Below, piece by piece: positions 1-6,524 of a stretch of 9,387 nucleotides of DNA (position 1 is the first letter of the stretch; each line of letters opens with the position of its first letter). The translations under genes and the position numbers were made by a program. The DNA comes from RPQK01 sp041946865 (GTDB lineage: Bacteria > Acidobacteriota > UBA6911 > RPQK01): positions 1 through 9,387 of the forward strand of contig JBHGBF010000218.1 of NCBI GenBank assembly GCA_041946865.1. The letters run 5' to 3'. The notes beneath the pieces are model-generated. The model did no database searches, was not told where the DNA came from, and saw only the letters and a program-made list of their open reading frames with translations.

Positions 1-100
1 TTTCCACTATCCGGGTGCGCAAGGGGCAGGATGAACTCCAAAAGCGCCTGCCGCTTCGCCCGCAGAAAACTGAGCGGTTACGACTCCTCTGCAAAAATGG

Positions 101-128
101 TTGACTCGTGCAAGAATCTCGCTATCCT
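101..128 (+). promoter_or_regulatory. Candidate sigma70-type promoter upstream of pckG
   Basis: TTGACT (101-106) is followed after 16 bases by TATCCT (123-128), a fair match to the -35/-10 consensus. It would give a leader of roughly 105 bases before the pckG start at 243. A second -10-like hexamer, TAGAAT at 209-214, lies closer to the gene but has no convincing -35 partner. The first 100 bases hold no recognisable gene. One frame stays open from the left edge to a stop at 111-113 and could be the tail of an upstream gene, but its roughly 36 residues match no family I know. Promoter choice is an inference from sequence only. Confidence 0.3.
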
Positions 129-232
129 TATTTGGCTCTTTCCATGGCGCGAAACTCAGGTTACTGACGCAGCTCCTGTGAGCCGGTCGATGGCGGTCGG
201 ACCCGAGCTAGAATAGTGTCCTGGAGACAGTT

Positions 233-239
233 AGGGGGA
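233..239 (+). promoter_or_regulatory. Ribosome binding site that fixes the pckG start
   Basis: AGGGGGA sits just upstream of the ATG at 243. The in-frame GTG at 216 has no purine-rich sequence in front of it. This favours the ATG as the real start and removes nine residues from the longest open frame. Confidence 0.6.
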
Positions 240-242
240 ACG

Positions 243-2048
243 ATGGTGCAAGCGCCGACGCGCAATCGGAAATTGGTAGCTTGGGTTGAGGAGATGATCC
301 AGTTATGTCGGCCGGGCCGTGTTCACTGGTGTGACGGCTCGGAGGCCGAGTACCGCTGGTTGTGTCGGGAACTGGTCAAGCAAGGGACGTTTACGCCTCT
401 TGATCCGGCTGCTCGTCCTGATTCTTATCTGGCCCGTTCGCACCCGAGCGACGTGGCACGAGTCGAAGACAGGACCTTCATCTGCTCCGCACGCCCGGAC
501 GATGCGGGGCCGACCAACAACTGGGCGGACCCGGTTGGGATGAAGCGCCGGCTCGTGTCCCTCTTCACGGGCGCCATGGAAGGCCGCACCCTCTACGTGA
601 TTCCTTTCTGTATGGGACCGTACCGTTCGCCGCTGGCCAGGATCGGCATCGAAATAACGGATTCCGCCTACGTGGCCGTCAATATGCGGATCATGACCCG
701 AATCGGCAGCCGCGTGCTGGACGAGCTGGGCGAAGAAGGAGAATTCGTACCCTGCCTGCACTCCGTAGGGGCTCCGCTCAAGCCGGGACAGCGCGACACG
801 GCCTGGCCTTGCGAGCCTGATCCAGCCAGGAAGTACATCGTTCACTTTCCCGAAGAGCCGTCCATCTGGTCTTACGGTTCGGGTTACGGAGGCAATGCGC
901 TTCTGGGGAAGAAGTGCCTGGCGCTCCGGATTGCGTCGGTGATCGCGCGAAGGGAAGGATGGCTTGCCGAACACATGCTCATCATGGCGGTTACCTCTCC
1001 GGAAGGCCGCAAGCACTACATTGCCGCCGCCTTTCCCAGCGCCTGCGGCAAAACCAATCTGGCGATGATGCAGCCCACGCTGCCGGGCTGGACGGTCCGT
1101 TGTCTGGGTGACGACATTGCCTGGATTCGCCTCGACGCGGACGGTCGCCTTTATGCGATGAACCCGGAAACCGGCTTCTTCGGAGTTGCGCCCGGGACCT
1201 CCCGCGCCTCAAATCCAAACGCAGTTGCGACGTTTCAATGCAACAGCATCTTCACGAATGCAGCCTTGACGCCTCAGAACGACGTGTGGTGGGAAGACAT
1301 GGGGGTGGCGCCGCCTCCGCAAGCGATCGATTGGCAAGGAAACGACTGGACGCCCTCCTCCGGCCGGAACGCGGCCCATCCGAACGCCCGGTTTACGGCG
1401 CCTGCGTCCCAGTGCCCGGTGATTGACCCCGACTGGGAGAATCCGTCAGGAGTGCCGCTTTCCGCCATCCTCTTCGGTGGCCGCCGTCCCGGGACGATAC
1501 CGCTGGTGAACGAGGCCTTCAGCTGGGAGCACGGGGTCTTTCTGGGTTCTTCCGCCGGCTCGGAAACGACTACTGCCGCACTCGGAAAGGCCGGCGTGAT
1601 GCGGCGTGATCCTTTCGCGATGCTCCCCTTCTGCGGCTACCACATGGGTGACTACCTGGGCTACTGGCTGTCTATCCCCGAGCGGACCGACCGCCGCAAA
1701 CTCCCGCGTATCTTCTTTGTCAACTGGTTTCGCAAGGATGAGCAGGGACGCTGGCTGTGGCCCGGATATGGTGAAAACAGCCGGGTGCTGAAGTGGATCT
1801 GTGAGCGTGTGGACGAAAAGGCCGACTGCATCCGAACCCCCATCGGCTGCCTACCGACAGAGCGATCGCTTGACCTGACCGGTTTGAAAGTCGATTCGGC
1901 CAGCATCAGCCGCCTGCTCGAGGTCGACCGCGAGGGCTGGCATCGGGAGCTGGACGCTATCGCGGCCTATTACGAGCGCTTTGGGAACCGCCTGCCGAAG
2001 CCCCTTTGGGAGGAGCTGGAGCAGATGCGTTCCCGGCTGAACGCCTGA
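243..2048 (+). CDS. pckG: Phosphoenolpyruvate carboxykinase (GTP)
   Basis: This 601-residue cytosolic enzyme interconverts oxaloacetate plus GTP with phosphoenolpyruvate, GDP and CO2, the first committed step of gluconeogenesis from TCA intermediates. The length is typical of the GTP-dependent family, which is unrelated in sequence to the ATP-dependent pckA type. Family motifs are intact (numbered from the ATG). RVHWCDGSE lies near the N terminus and DAGPTNNWADP follows. GSGYGGNALLGKKC carries metal-ligand Lys224, and AEHM carries His244. The P-loop FPSACGKTNLAM (264-275) includes the hyper-reactive Cys268 and Lys270. GDDIAW has metal-binding Asp290/291, and FGGRRP has Arg414/415. The C-terminal FFVNWFRKDEQGRWLWPGYGENSRVLKW motif region is present too. 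The ATG at 243 is preferred over the GTG at 216 because of its Shine-Dalgarno and because family members begin a few residues before the LVAWVEE-type helix. The gene is convergent with the GH57 gene and stands alone. Confidence 0.97.
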   Translation: MVQAPTRNRKLVAWVEEMIQLCRPGRVHWCDGSEAEYRWLCRELVKQGTFTPLDPAARPDSYLARSHPSDVARVEDRTFICSARPDDAGPTNNWADPVGMKRRLVSLFTGAMEGRTLYVIPFCMGPYRSPLARIGIEITDSAYVAVNMRIMTRIGSRVLDELGEEGEFVPCLHSVGAPLKPGQRDTAWPCEPDPARKYIVHFPEEPSIWSYGSGYGGNALLGKKCLALRIASVIARREGWLAEHMLIMAVTSPEGRKHYIAAAFPSACGKTNLAMMQPTLPGWTVRCLGDDIAWIRLDADGRLYAMNPETGFFGVAPGTSRASNPNAVATFQCNSIFTNAALTPQNDVWWEDMGVAPPPQAIDWQGNDWTPSSGRNAAHPNARFTAPASQCPVIDPDWENPSGVPLSAILFGGRRPGTIPLVNEAFSWEHGVFLGSSAGSETTTAALGKAGVMRRDPFAMLPFCGYHMGDYLGYWLSIPERTDRRKLPRIFFVNWFRKDEQGRWLWPGYGENSRVLKWICERVDEKADCIRTPIGCLPTERSLDLTGLKVDSASISRLLEVDREGWHRELDAIAAYYERFGNRLPKPLWEELEQMRSRLNA

Positions 2049-2087
2049 AAACCTGCCTCTCCGGCACGGGTTGTTTAAAAATTTCGC

Positions 2088-2119
2088 TTTTCCACAGAGA
2101 TTTGCACAATTGTGGAAAA
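2088..2119. repeat. Perfect 9-bp inverted repeat between convergent genes (DnaA-box-like arms)
   Basis: TTTTCCACA (2088-2096) and its exact reverse complement TGTGGAAAA (2111-2119) are separated by 14 bases. The right arm overlaps a 10-bp palindrome, CACAATTGTG (2105-2114). It lies 40 bases past the pckG stop and about 145 bases past the GH57 stop, so a role as a bidirectional terminator or 3' mRNA stem is possible. However, the stem is AT-rich and no clean T-tract follows on the + strand; on the - strand an AAATTTTT run follows a few bases after the stem. Each arm also fits the relaxed DnaA-box pattern TTWTNCACA. The 216-bp spacer holds no supportable gene. Confidence 0.55.
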
Positions 2120-2264
2120 CTGCCTGGAAATCAACCCACGGCTCGGTGTCGCGCCAAGGCGTTACGCGCCACGCACGGCTCCGAGGGTGTTGAAAATGCT
2201 CACTTGTTTGTCCCTCGATCCGACACCCCTGCTTGGGAGGCAAGACGGCGGGGAGCCTTGGGGC

Positions 2265-4688
2265 TCAGATGCGCACTCTCATCTTTTCGGCGAGCCTCTC
2301 GAGGGCGTTTAACCAGGATTGGGCCATCCCATCGCCCCGTTCCGCCCGCTTCTTCATGACGGGGTAGCGAGTTTGAATCACCTCGTACAGGACATTCTCC
2401 AGATCCCAGAGCACGACTTGAAAGGGAAGCATCTGGACCAGCTTCACCAGGTCTTCGAGGTGGGTCAGGAGCATGAGGTCCCCCGGCTTGCTTCGCAGGC
2501 GCTCGCTTCTCTGTTTGATGACGTTCCGGAGCTGAAAGCCAAGCTGCTGCGAATCGAGCGCAATCCGGCGCACTTTGGCTTGCTGGAGCAGCGAGCTGAT
2601 TTCGGCCAGCTCCAGGGGCTCCTTGGCGAGCGCTCTTTCCAGCCCGCTGTTAAGAACGAACTGCGCGGCCAGGTCGAAGGCTTTCGGCAGAGGGATCCGC
2701 AGATCCTCCAGGAACCGCATCAGAGGCACGTTCGGCTCATAAATCTCCCAGTAGGCGGTGTCCACCTCCGACAGGGTGGGTTTCAGCATAAGATCGACGA
2801 TGTGCCGCTGCTCGTCGTGAAAGAGTTGCTTGAGGGAGTAGAGATTCCCCGGGAAGTGGCGGTCGAACAGTCGGACGACCCGGAGCAGGTCGGCCGAGTT
2901 GAAACTCTCTTCGATCTCTTTGAGCAGCGCCTGGTAGTCCTCGTTTGAACGAAAGTCCCGCACGCCGCCGGTCAGGTTGTGATCACCGAAATGCACGGCG
3001 CAGAAGGCAAAGCTCCCGGTTTCGAGCGTGGTATTGGAGGTGATGTCTAGGCGTCCGGCTGTCATGCGTGCCCGTCCAGCCCGGAGTTTTTTAGTGTTGC
3101 CTGAATAGATGGTGTAGCAGTACAGCTGGGTGGTCTCGGCGTAGTGCTCAAAAAGCGAGCTGATCGCGTAGTGGGCGGCTACTTTTCGCAAGTCGGTCAG
3201 TGCCGGCCTGATCCGCGTCTCATAAATCTGCTGGCCGTTGAGCTGCTCAGGGATGTTGCTGCGTGCCGGCTGCAGGCGTTCGAGCAGCCCGTCCTCCAGG
3301 TTGATGCCGAAAGCCTGTTCGGCAAGCTGGACGGCACGGGCCGCGTACAGGAGGTTTTGAACCGCCTCTATCCCGGAAATATCGTCAAAAAACCATCCGC
3401 AGCTGGTGAACATCAGCATTGAATAGCGCTGCATCTCGAGCAGCCGCAAAACCAGGACCTGCTCGTCGTGCCGAAGGGGACGCAGCGCGTGCCGGTCGAG
3501 GAAAAGCTCCAGCGACTGCGGAGAGCGGTCGAGGAGCACCTCGATGTAATCGTCTTGCGCCTTCCACGGATCCCTCAGATACTCTTTGCTGCACTGTTCG
3601 TACCGGTCCGAGATCTCGCTTTCCAGCCAGTCCAGGCTCATTCTCATCGGCGCCCGCCATTGCTGGTTCCAACCCGGAACGTGGCTCACGCTGCAGCCGC
3701 AATGACTACGCCATCGCTCGATCCCGTGGGAGCAACTCCAGGCCGTGTTTTCCCGGATCTCCACCTCGTGAGTCGGCGGGAAGCGCTCGAGGTATTCGCC
3801 GTAGTTCGTGGTGGAGGCGTAGTCGGAAGAGTCGATTTGCCGGAGGGCGTAAGCCAGCGCCATTTCTCCGTACCGATGGTGATGCCCGTAAGTCTCCCCA
3901 TCGGTCGCGATGTTGACCAGTTGCGCGCCCCCCGAATGCGGGTTGAAAGCGCCGAGCAGGCGTCCGGCGAAATTGTCCCCGTTGTCAAGCAGCCGCTCGA
4001 ACGCCACGCCCCGGGAAATCCCCGGCTCGTAAAAGAAAATGACAATCGAGCGTCCTGAGGGCAAAGGGGCGAGGTAGGGTGTACGGGTATCGATCGGCCT
4101 CGCTGCGGCGCTGATCCATTCCCGATCCCCCATTCTGCGCCAGCTCTTCGCCTGGTGAGGCGCCAGAATCGTGAACTTGATGTCGAGCTCGGCGAGAATC
4201 TCGAGAGTTTCTGTGTCGACCGCGGTTTCGGGCAGCCACATCCCCTCGGGCAAGCGACCAAAACGGTGCTCGAAATCGCGGACGGCCCACCAGGCCTGAG
4301 TGGCCTTTTGCCTCCGATTGGCCAGTGGCATGATCATGTGGTTGTAGATCTGCGCCATGGCAGAGCCGTGGTCTGAAAAGGTCTTGCGGCTGATCCGATC
4401 CGCCTCGATGATGGCCGCGTAGACTTCCGGGGCCTTGGCTTCCAGCCAGCTGAGCAAGGTGGGGCCGACGTCAAAACTGATACGCGCGTAGTTGTTCAGG
4501 ATCTTGGCGATCCTGAGCTCGGGGTCCAGGACCCGGGACAGCGCGTTGGGCGCGTAACATTCGGCGGTGATCCGCTCATTCCAGTCATGATACGGATGAG
4601 CTGAATCCTGGATTTCAATCGCTTCCAGCCACGGATTTTCACGGGGTGGCTGGTAGAAATGGCCATGAATACAAATAAAACGTTTCAT
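2265..4688 (-). CDS. Glycoside hydrolase family 57 protein, DUF3536 type
   Basis: This 807-residue protein belongs to the GH57/DUF3536 group. The N terminus reads KRFICIHGHFYQPPRENPW, the family's HxHxxQPP-type first conserved region. GMWLPETAVD (149-158) contains Glu154, which lines up with the catalytic nucleophile in WLTE/WLPE motifs of GH57 glucanotransferases. ATDGETYGHHHRYGEMALAYAL (261-282) contains Asp263 at the acid/base position of xDGExxG. A cysteine-rich segment with SCSHGIERWRSHCGC follows, and the remaining ~450 residues form the DUF3536 part, mostly predicted helical. There is no signal peptide, so it should act in the cytoplasm. GH57 enzymes retain the anomeric configuration and act on alpha-glucans (amylase, branching, 4-alpha-glucanotransferase), but the substrate of the DUF3536 group is not established to my knowledge. 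The start is MKRF, with GAGG (4700-4703, complement) 11 bases upstream, slightly far. It is divergent from the dismutase gene. Confidence 0.94.
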   Translation of the reverse strand: MKRFICIHGHFYQPPRENPWLEAIEIQDSAHPYHDWNERITAECYAPNALSRVLDPELRIAKILNNYARISFDVGPTLLSWLEAKAPEVYAAIIEADRISRKTFSDHGSAMAQIYNHMIMPLANRRQKATQAWWAVRDFEHRFGRLPEGMWLPETAVDTETLEILAELDIKFTILAPHQAKSWRRMGDREWISAAARPIDTRTPYLAPLPSGRSIVIFFYEPGISRGVAFERLLDNGDNFAGRLLGAFNPHSGGAQLVNIATDGETYGHHHRYGEMALAYALRQIDSSDYASTTNYGEYLERFPPTHEVEIRENTAWSCSHGIERWRSHCGCSVSHVPGWNQQWRAPMRMSLDWLESEISDRYEQCSKEYLRDPWKAQDDYIEVLLDRSPQSLELFLDRHALRPLRHDEQVLVLRLLEMQRYSMLMFTSCGWFFDDISGIEAVQNLLYAARAVQLAEQAFGINLEDGLLERLQPARSNIPEQLNGQQIYETRIRPALTDLRKVAAHYAISSLFEHYAETTQLYCYTIYSGNTKKLRAGRARMTAGRLDITSNTTLETGSFAFCAVHFGDHNLTGGVRDFRSNEDYQALLKEIEESFNSADLLRVVRLFDRHFPGNLYSLKQLFHDEQRHIVDLMLKPTLSEVDTAYWEIYEPNVPLMRFLEDLRIPLPKAFDLAAQFVLNSGLERALAKEPLELAEISSLLQQAKVRRIALDSQQLGFQLRNVIKQRSERLRSKPGDLMLLTHLEDLVKLVQMLPFQVVLWDLENVLYEVIQTRYPVMKKRAERGDGMAQSWLNALERLAEKMRVRI

Positions 4689-4739
4689 TCCGCTGCTAAC
4701 CTCGACGAACCATCTCGAATCCGGTCTTCGGGAATCCTC

Positions 4740-4769
4740 GTATTAAGGTTCAAAGGTTCACGGGTCCAA
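4740..4769 (-). promoter_or_regulatory. Candidate promoter for the GH57 gene
   Basis: On the minus strand TTGGAC (4764-4769) and TAATAC (4740-4745) are spaced by 18 bases, a plausible -35/-10 pair directing transcription toward the GH57 start at 4688. The spacer of this promoter is made of two GAACCTT heptamers belonging to the repeat cluster, so anything that binds or reshapes those repeats would affect it. This is an inference from hexamer similarity only. Confidence 0.25.
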
Positions 4770-4857
4770 AAACTCAAGGTTCTCGAGGTTCTGACCCGAT
4801 TCAAGCATTTAACGTGTGGACCCTTGAACCTTGCGCCCCCGAACCTGAGAACCTTGA
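4745..4857. repeat. Heptamer mosaic: two interleaved inverted repeats between GH57 and SOD genes
   Basis: AAGGTTC occurs at 4745-4751, 4753-4759 and 4776-4782, with a variant GAGGTTC at 4785-4791. The complement GAACCTT occurs at 4826-4832 and 4849-4855, with a variant GAACCTG at 4841-4847. Longer pairings exist. Arm A (4753-4768) matches the reverse complement of A' (4817-4832) at 15 of 16 positions. Arm B (4774-4791) matches B' (4841-4857) with a single inserted base. The order is A-B-A'-B', so the two long pairings interleave rather than nest. CGGGTC (4761-4766) also pairs with GACCCG (4793-4798). The cluster fills most of the 198-bp divergent spacer and would lie in the leader or promoter region of one or both genes. 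Confidence 0.8.
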
Positions 4858-4872
4858 TCTTATCAAACGCTC

Positions 4873-4879
4873 GGAGGAG
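4873..4879 (+). promoter_or_regulatory. Strong ribosome binding site fixing the SOD start
   Basis: GGAGGAG lies 7 bases before the ATG at 4887. The open frame extends further upstream to 4659, across the repeat cluster and into the GH57 gene, but only this ATG has a Shine-Dalgarno and gives the usual MPHTLPPLPY dismutase N terminus. Confidence 0.85.
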
Positions 4880-4886
4880 AAAGACA

Positions 4887-5516
4887 ATGCCACACACTTT
4901 GCCGCCATTGCCATATGACTACAACGCACTGGAGCCGCACATTGATGAACAGACCATGCGGCTGCATCACGACAAACACCACCAGTCCTACGTTGACGGC
5001 CTGAACAAGGCCGAGCAGAAACTGGCTGAAGCGCGCAGTAGCGGAGATTTTGCCCTGGTCAAGCATTGGGAACGGGAAGTCGCCTTCCACGGTTCGGGTC
5101 ATCTGCTCCATTCCATCTTCTGGCCGAACATGGCCCCCAAGGCCGGCGGCCAGCCGGGCGGTGACCTGAGCCAGGCGGTCAAACGCGACTTCGGCAGCTA
5201 CGACGCGTTCAAGAATCACTTCCAGGCGGCTGCTGTCGCCGTGGAAGGCAGTGGCTGGGCGATCCTGGCTTATCAGACACTGACTGACCAGCTGGTGATT
5301 CTCGGAGTGGAGAAACACCAGAACCTGACCGAATTCGGCTGTCTGCCGATCCTGGTGCTGGATGTGTGGGAGCACGCCTACTATTTGAAATACCAGAACC
5401 GCAGAGCCGATTATGTGAAGGCCTTCTTCAACGTCATCAACTGGTCGGACGTTGAGCAACGTTACCGCACCGCCCAGTCCGCCCGGATCCAGGTCGGTGA
5501 AGCCGCTCGCGCCTGA
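4887..5516 (+). CDS. Superoxide dismutase, Mn/Fe family
   Basis: This 209-residue enzyme converts superoxide to oxygen and hydrogen peroxide. It has no signal peptide and so is probably cytoplasmic. The N-terminal helical hairpin domain (LPPLPYDYNALEPHID, then MRLHHDKHHQSYVDGLN) and C-terminal alpha/beta domain (GSGWAILAY, LDVWEHAYYLKYQNRRADY, INW) are complete. The four metal ligands are visible as His27, His75 (in GHLLHSIFW), Asp159 and His163. Metal preference is unclear. The residue before the GHxxH motif is Gly-like, as in Mn enzymes. The second-sphere position that is Gln in E. coli MnSOD falls in EKHQN (142-146), where the best spacing match is His144, as in archaeal and cambialistic forms, with Gln145 next to it. 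About ten residues between the two N-terminal helices (around 47-64) are longer than in short FeSODs. It is transcribed away from the GH57 gene and is followed after 15 bases by a large inverted repeat, so it is probably monocistronic. Confidence 0.96.
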   Translation: MPHTLPPLPYDYNALEPHIDEQTMRLHHDKHHQSYVDGLNKAEQKLAEARSSGDFALVKHWEREVAFHGSGHLLHSIFWPNMAPKAGGQPGGDLSQAVKRDFGSYDAFKNHFQAAAVAVEGSGWAILAYQTLTDQLVILGVEKHQNLTEFGCLPILVLDVWEHAYYLKYQNRRADYVKAFFNVINWSDVEQRYRTAQSARIQVGEAARA

Positions 5517-5531
5517 GCGCCTGACAAGAAC

Positions 5532-5662
5532 AAGGATGAAGGACGAAGGCAAAGTCCGGGCCGTCAGCGGAAGGGCGCATCGGGGGCCCCGATGCGCTGA
5601 CGGCCCGCTGGAAAGCGCTGGGCTTGCGGAGCTGTGGGGCTTTGCCTTCATCCTTCATCCTT
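5532..5662. repeat. 131-bp composite inverted repeat downstream of SOD
   Basis: Outer arms 5532-5554 and 5640-5662 are inverted copies matching at 22 of 23 positions (mismatch at 5544). Middle arms CGGGCCGTCA (5557-5566) and TGACGGCCCG (5598-5607) match perfectly. Inner arms GCGCATCGGGG (5575-5585) and CCCCGATGCGC (5587-5597) match perfectly around a single central G. The left side carries 8 extra bases (5567-5574) and the right side 32 unpaired bases (5608-5639). The outer arms are built of GGATGAA-type heptamers and a pyrimidine-rich tract continues on the + strand to about 5700. As RNA it would form a very stable stem ending the SOD transcript. As DNA it looks like a REP/MITE-like palindromic element. 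No transposase and no clear target duplication are seen. The 241-bp spacer has no gene. Confidence 0.85.
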
Positions 5663-5757
5663 CCCTTCGCCCCTTCGTCCCTCTTGCTTTCCCCTCCGAA
5701 ATCACTTAGCCTTCCCTCGGCGCGCTTGGCGGGCCGTGTTTTCGGGCAGTTCTGGTT

Positions 5758-6420
5758 ATGACGACGCAAACACTCGAAATACCGCTTCTTCCTCTTACGG
5801 ATACGGTCCTGTTCCCGCGGACTCTGCTGACTCTGAAAATCGTCGAGCCTCGGTACAAGCAGCTCGTCGAGGATGCTCTCAAGAAAGACGGGGAAATTGG
5901 CGTTATCCTGCTGCAACCCGGCTGGGAACGTGATTGGGCCGAAAAGTCCAGGGTGTTCTCGACTGGCGGGCTGGGTGTCATCGTCGACCACAAACGGAAG
6001 GCCGAGGATGAGATGGAGGTCCTGATTCAGGGGGTGCACCGGTTCGCCGTGGAGGAGCAGATCCAGACGAGGCCGTATCGGATTGCCCGGGTGCGACTGC
6101 TCGAAGAAGTAACTCCGGCCCGATGTGAGACCCGAAAGACCTCGCGGCTGCTGGTACGCTACTTTCGTGAAATCGCGAAGGCTGTGGATTCACACACCTC
6201 TTCGCTGGCCCGGCTGCATCGTCTCGATTACCAGACCCTCGTCAACTCGATCTGCGCCTGGTTGAATTTTTCGGTTTACGAAAAACAGCGTCTTCTCGAG
6301 ATCGAGGATCTCCGGCAGCGGGGCGAGCTGGTGTTGGAGATCCTGAGAGGGCACGTGTATGGCGTGCGGCTGCTCTCGCGATTCCGCCATTTGCAGCCTG
6401 CGGATTCTCGATTCAACTGA
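5758..6420 (+). CDS. Stand-alone Lon N-terminal (substrate-binding) domain protein
   Basis: This 220-residue protein consists of little more than the LON substrate-binding domain (PF02190 type). LEIPLLPLTDTVLFPRTLLT followed by IVEPRYKQLVEDAL (residues ~6-41) is the classic opening of that domain. GEIGVILLQPG and GGLGVIVDHKRKAEDEMEVLIQGVHRF continue its beta-rich core. A helical C-terminal half (~120-210) includes LVNSICAWLNFSVYEKQRLLE. The AAA+ ATPase and Ser-Lys protease domains of Lon are absent, so it cannot be a protease itself. Such proteins are widespread in bacteria, and their role is not settled (adaptor or peptide binding has been suggested). The start ATG has no recognisable Shine-Dalgarno; later in-frame starts would cut into the conserved LPL motif, so 5758 is kept. 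It lies 104 bases before the GH2 gene, which has its own promoter signals, so co-transcription is not required. Confidence 0.9.
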   Translation: MTTQTLEIPLLPLTDTVLFPRTLLTLKIVEPRYKQLVEDALKKDGEIGVILLQPGWERDWAEKSRVFSTGGLGVIVDHKRKAEDEMEVLIQGVHRFAVEEQIQTRPYRIARVRLLEEVTPARCETRKTSRLLVRYFREIAKAVDSHTSSLARLHRLDYQTLVNSICAWLNFSVYEKQRLLEIEDLRQRGELVLEILRGHVYGVRLLSRFRHLQPADSRFN

Positions 6421-6454
6421 GGCTATCGTTTCCCCCCAACCTGCGCCTGCGCCT

Positions 6455-6483
6455 CTGTCCTGAGCAACGAGCCGAGTTATACT
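6455..6483 (+). promoter_or_regulatory. Candidate promoter for the GH2 gene
   Basis: TATACT (6478-6483) is a near-consensus -10 hexamer. CTGTCC (6455-6460), 17 bases upstream, is a weak -35 (three of six matches). Transcription would begin near 6490, giving a leader of about 35 bases that contains the GAGGGGA ribosome binding site. Confidence 0.4.
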
Positions 6484-6507
6484 CACCCCTCGAGGCGCTC
6501 TTATTCT

Positions 6508-6514
6508 GAGGGGA
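6508..6514 (+). promoter_or_regulatory. Ribosome binding site of the GH2 gene
   Basis: GAGGGGA lies 10 bases before the ATG at 6525. This start is supported independently because it produces a complete signal peptide. Confidence 0.65.
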
Positions 6515-6524
6515 CATTCATCCG

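Noticed and set aside
31..216. Small open frame of 61 codons upstream of pckG
   Set aside because: It has no ribosome binding site, overlaps the candidate promoter elements, has no recognisable motif and ends in the pckG leader. Composition does not look coding.
216..242. GTG at 216 as the pckG start
   Set aside because: No Shine-Dalgarno precedes it. AGGGGGA before the ATG at 243 and the usual family N terminus favour the later start.
303..1016. 237-codon minus-strand open frame inside pckG
   Set aside because: It is a shadow of a strongly conserved gene in GC-rich DNA; the translation is Arg/His/Pro-rich without any family motif.
2253..2266. GAGCC-TTGG-GGCTC hairpin at the end of the GH57 gene as a terminator
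   Set aside because: The stem is only 5 bp, overlaps the stop codon and has no following T-tract on the minus strand.
4745..4857. Possible CRISPR array
   Set aside because: Units are only 7 bases, in both orientations and unevenly spaced, with no spacers of constant length and no cas genes.
4659..4886. N-terminal extension of the SOD frame by 76 codons
   Set aside because: It would run through the divergent GH57 start and the heptamer repeats. Dismutases begin at the MPHTLPPLPY-like sequence, which has a strong ribosome binding site.
5437..6039. 200-codon minus-strand open frame spanning the large inverted repeat
   Set aside because: It overlaps the ends of two recognised genes and the repeat, has no motif and no ribosome binding site, and is best explained as a chance frame.
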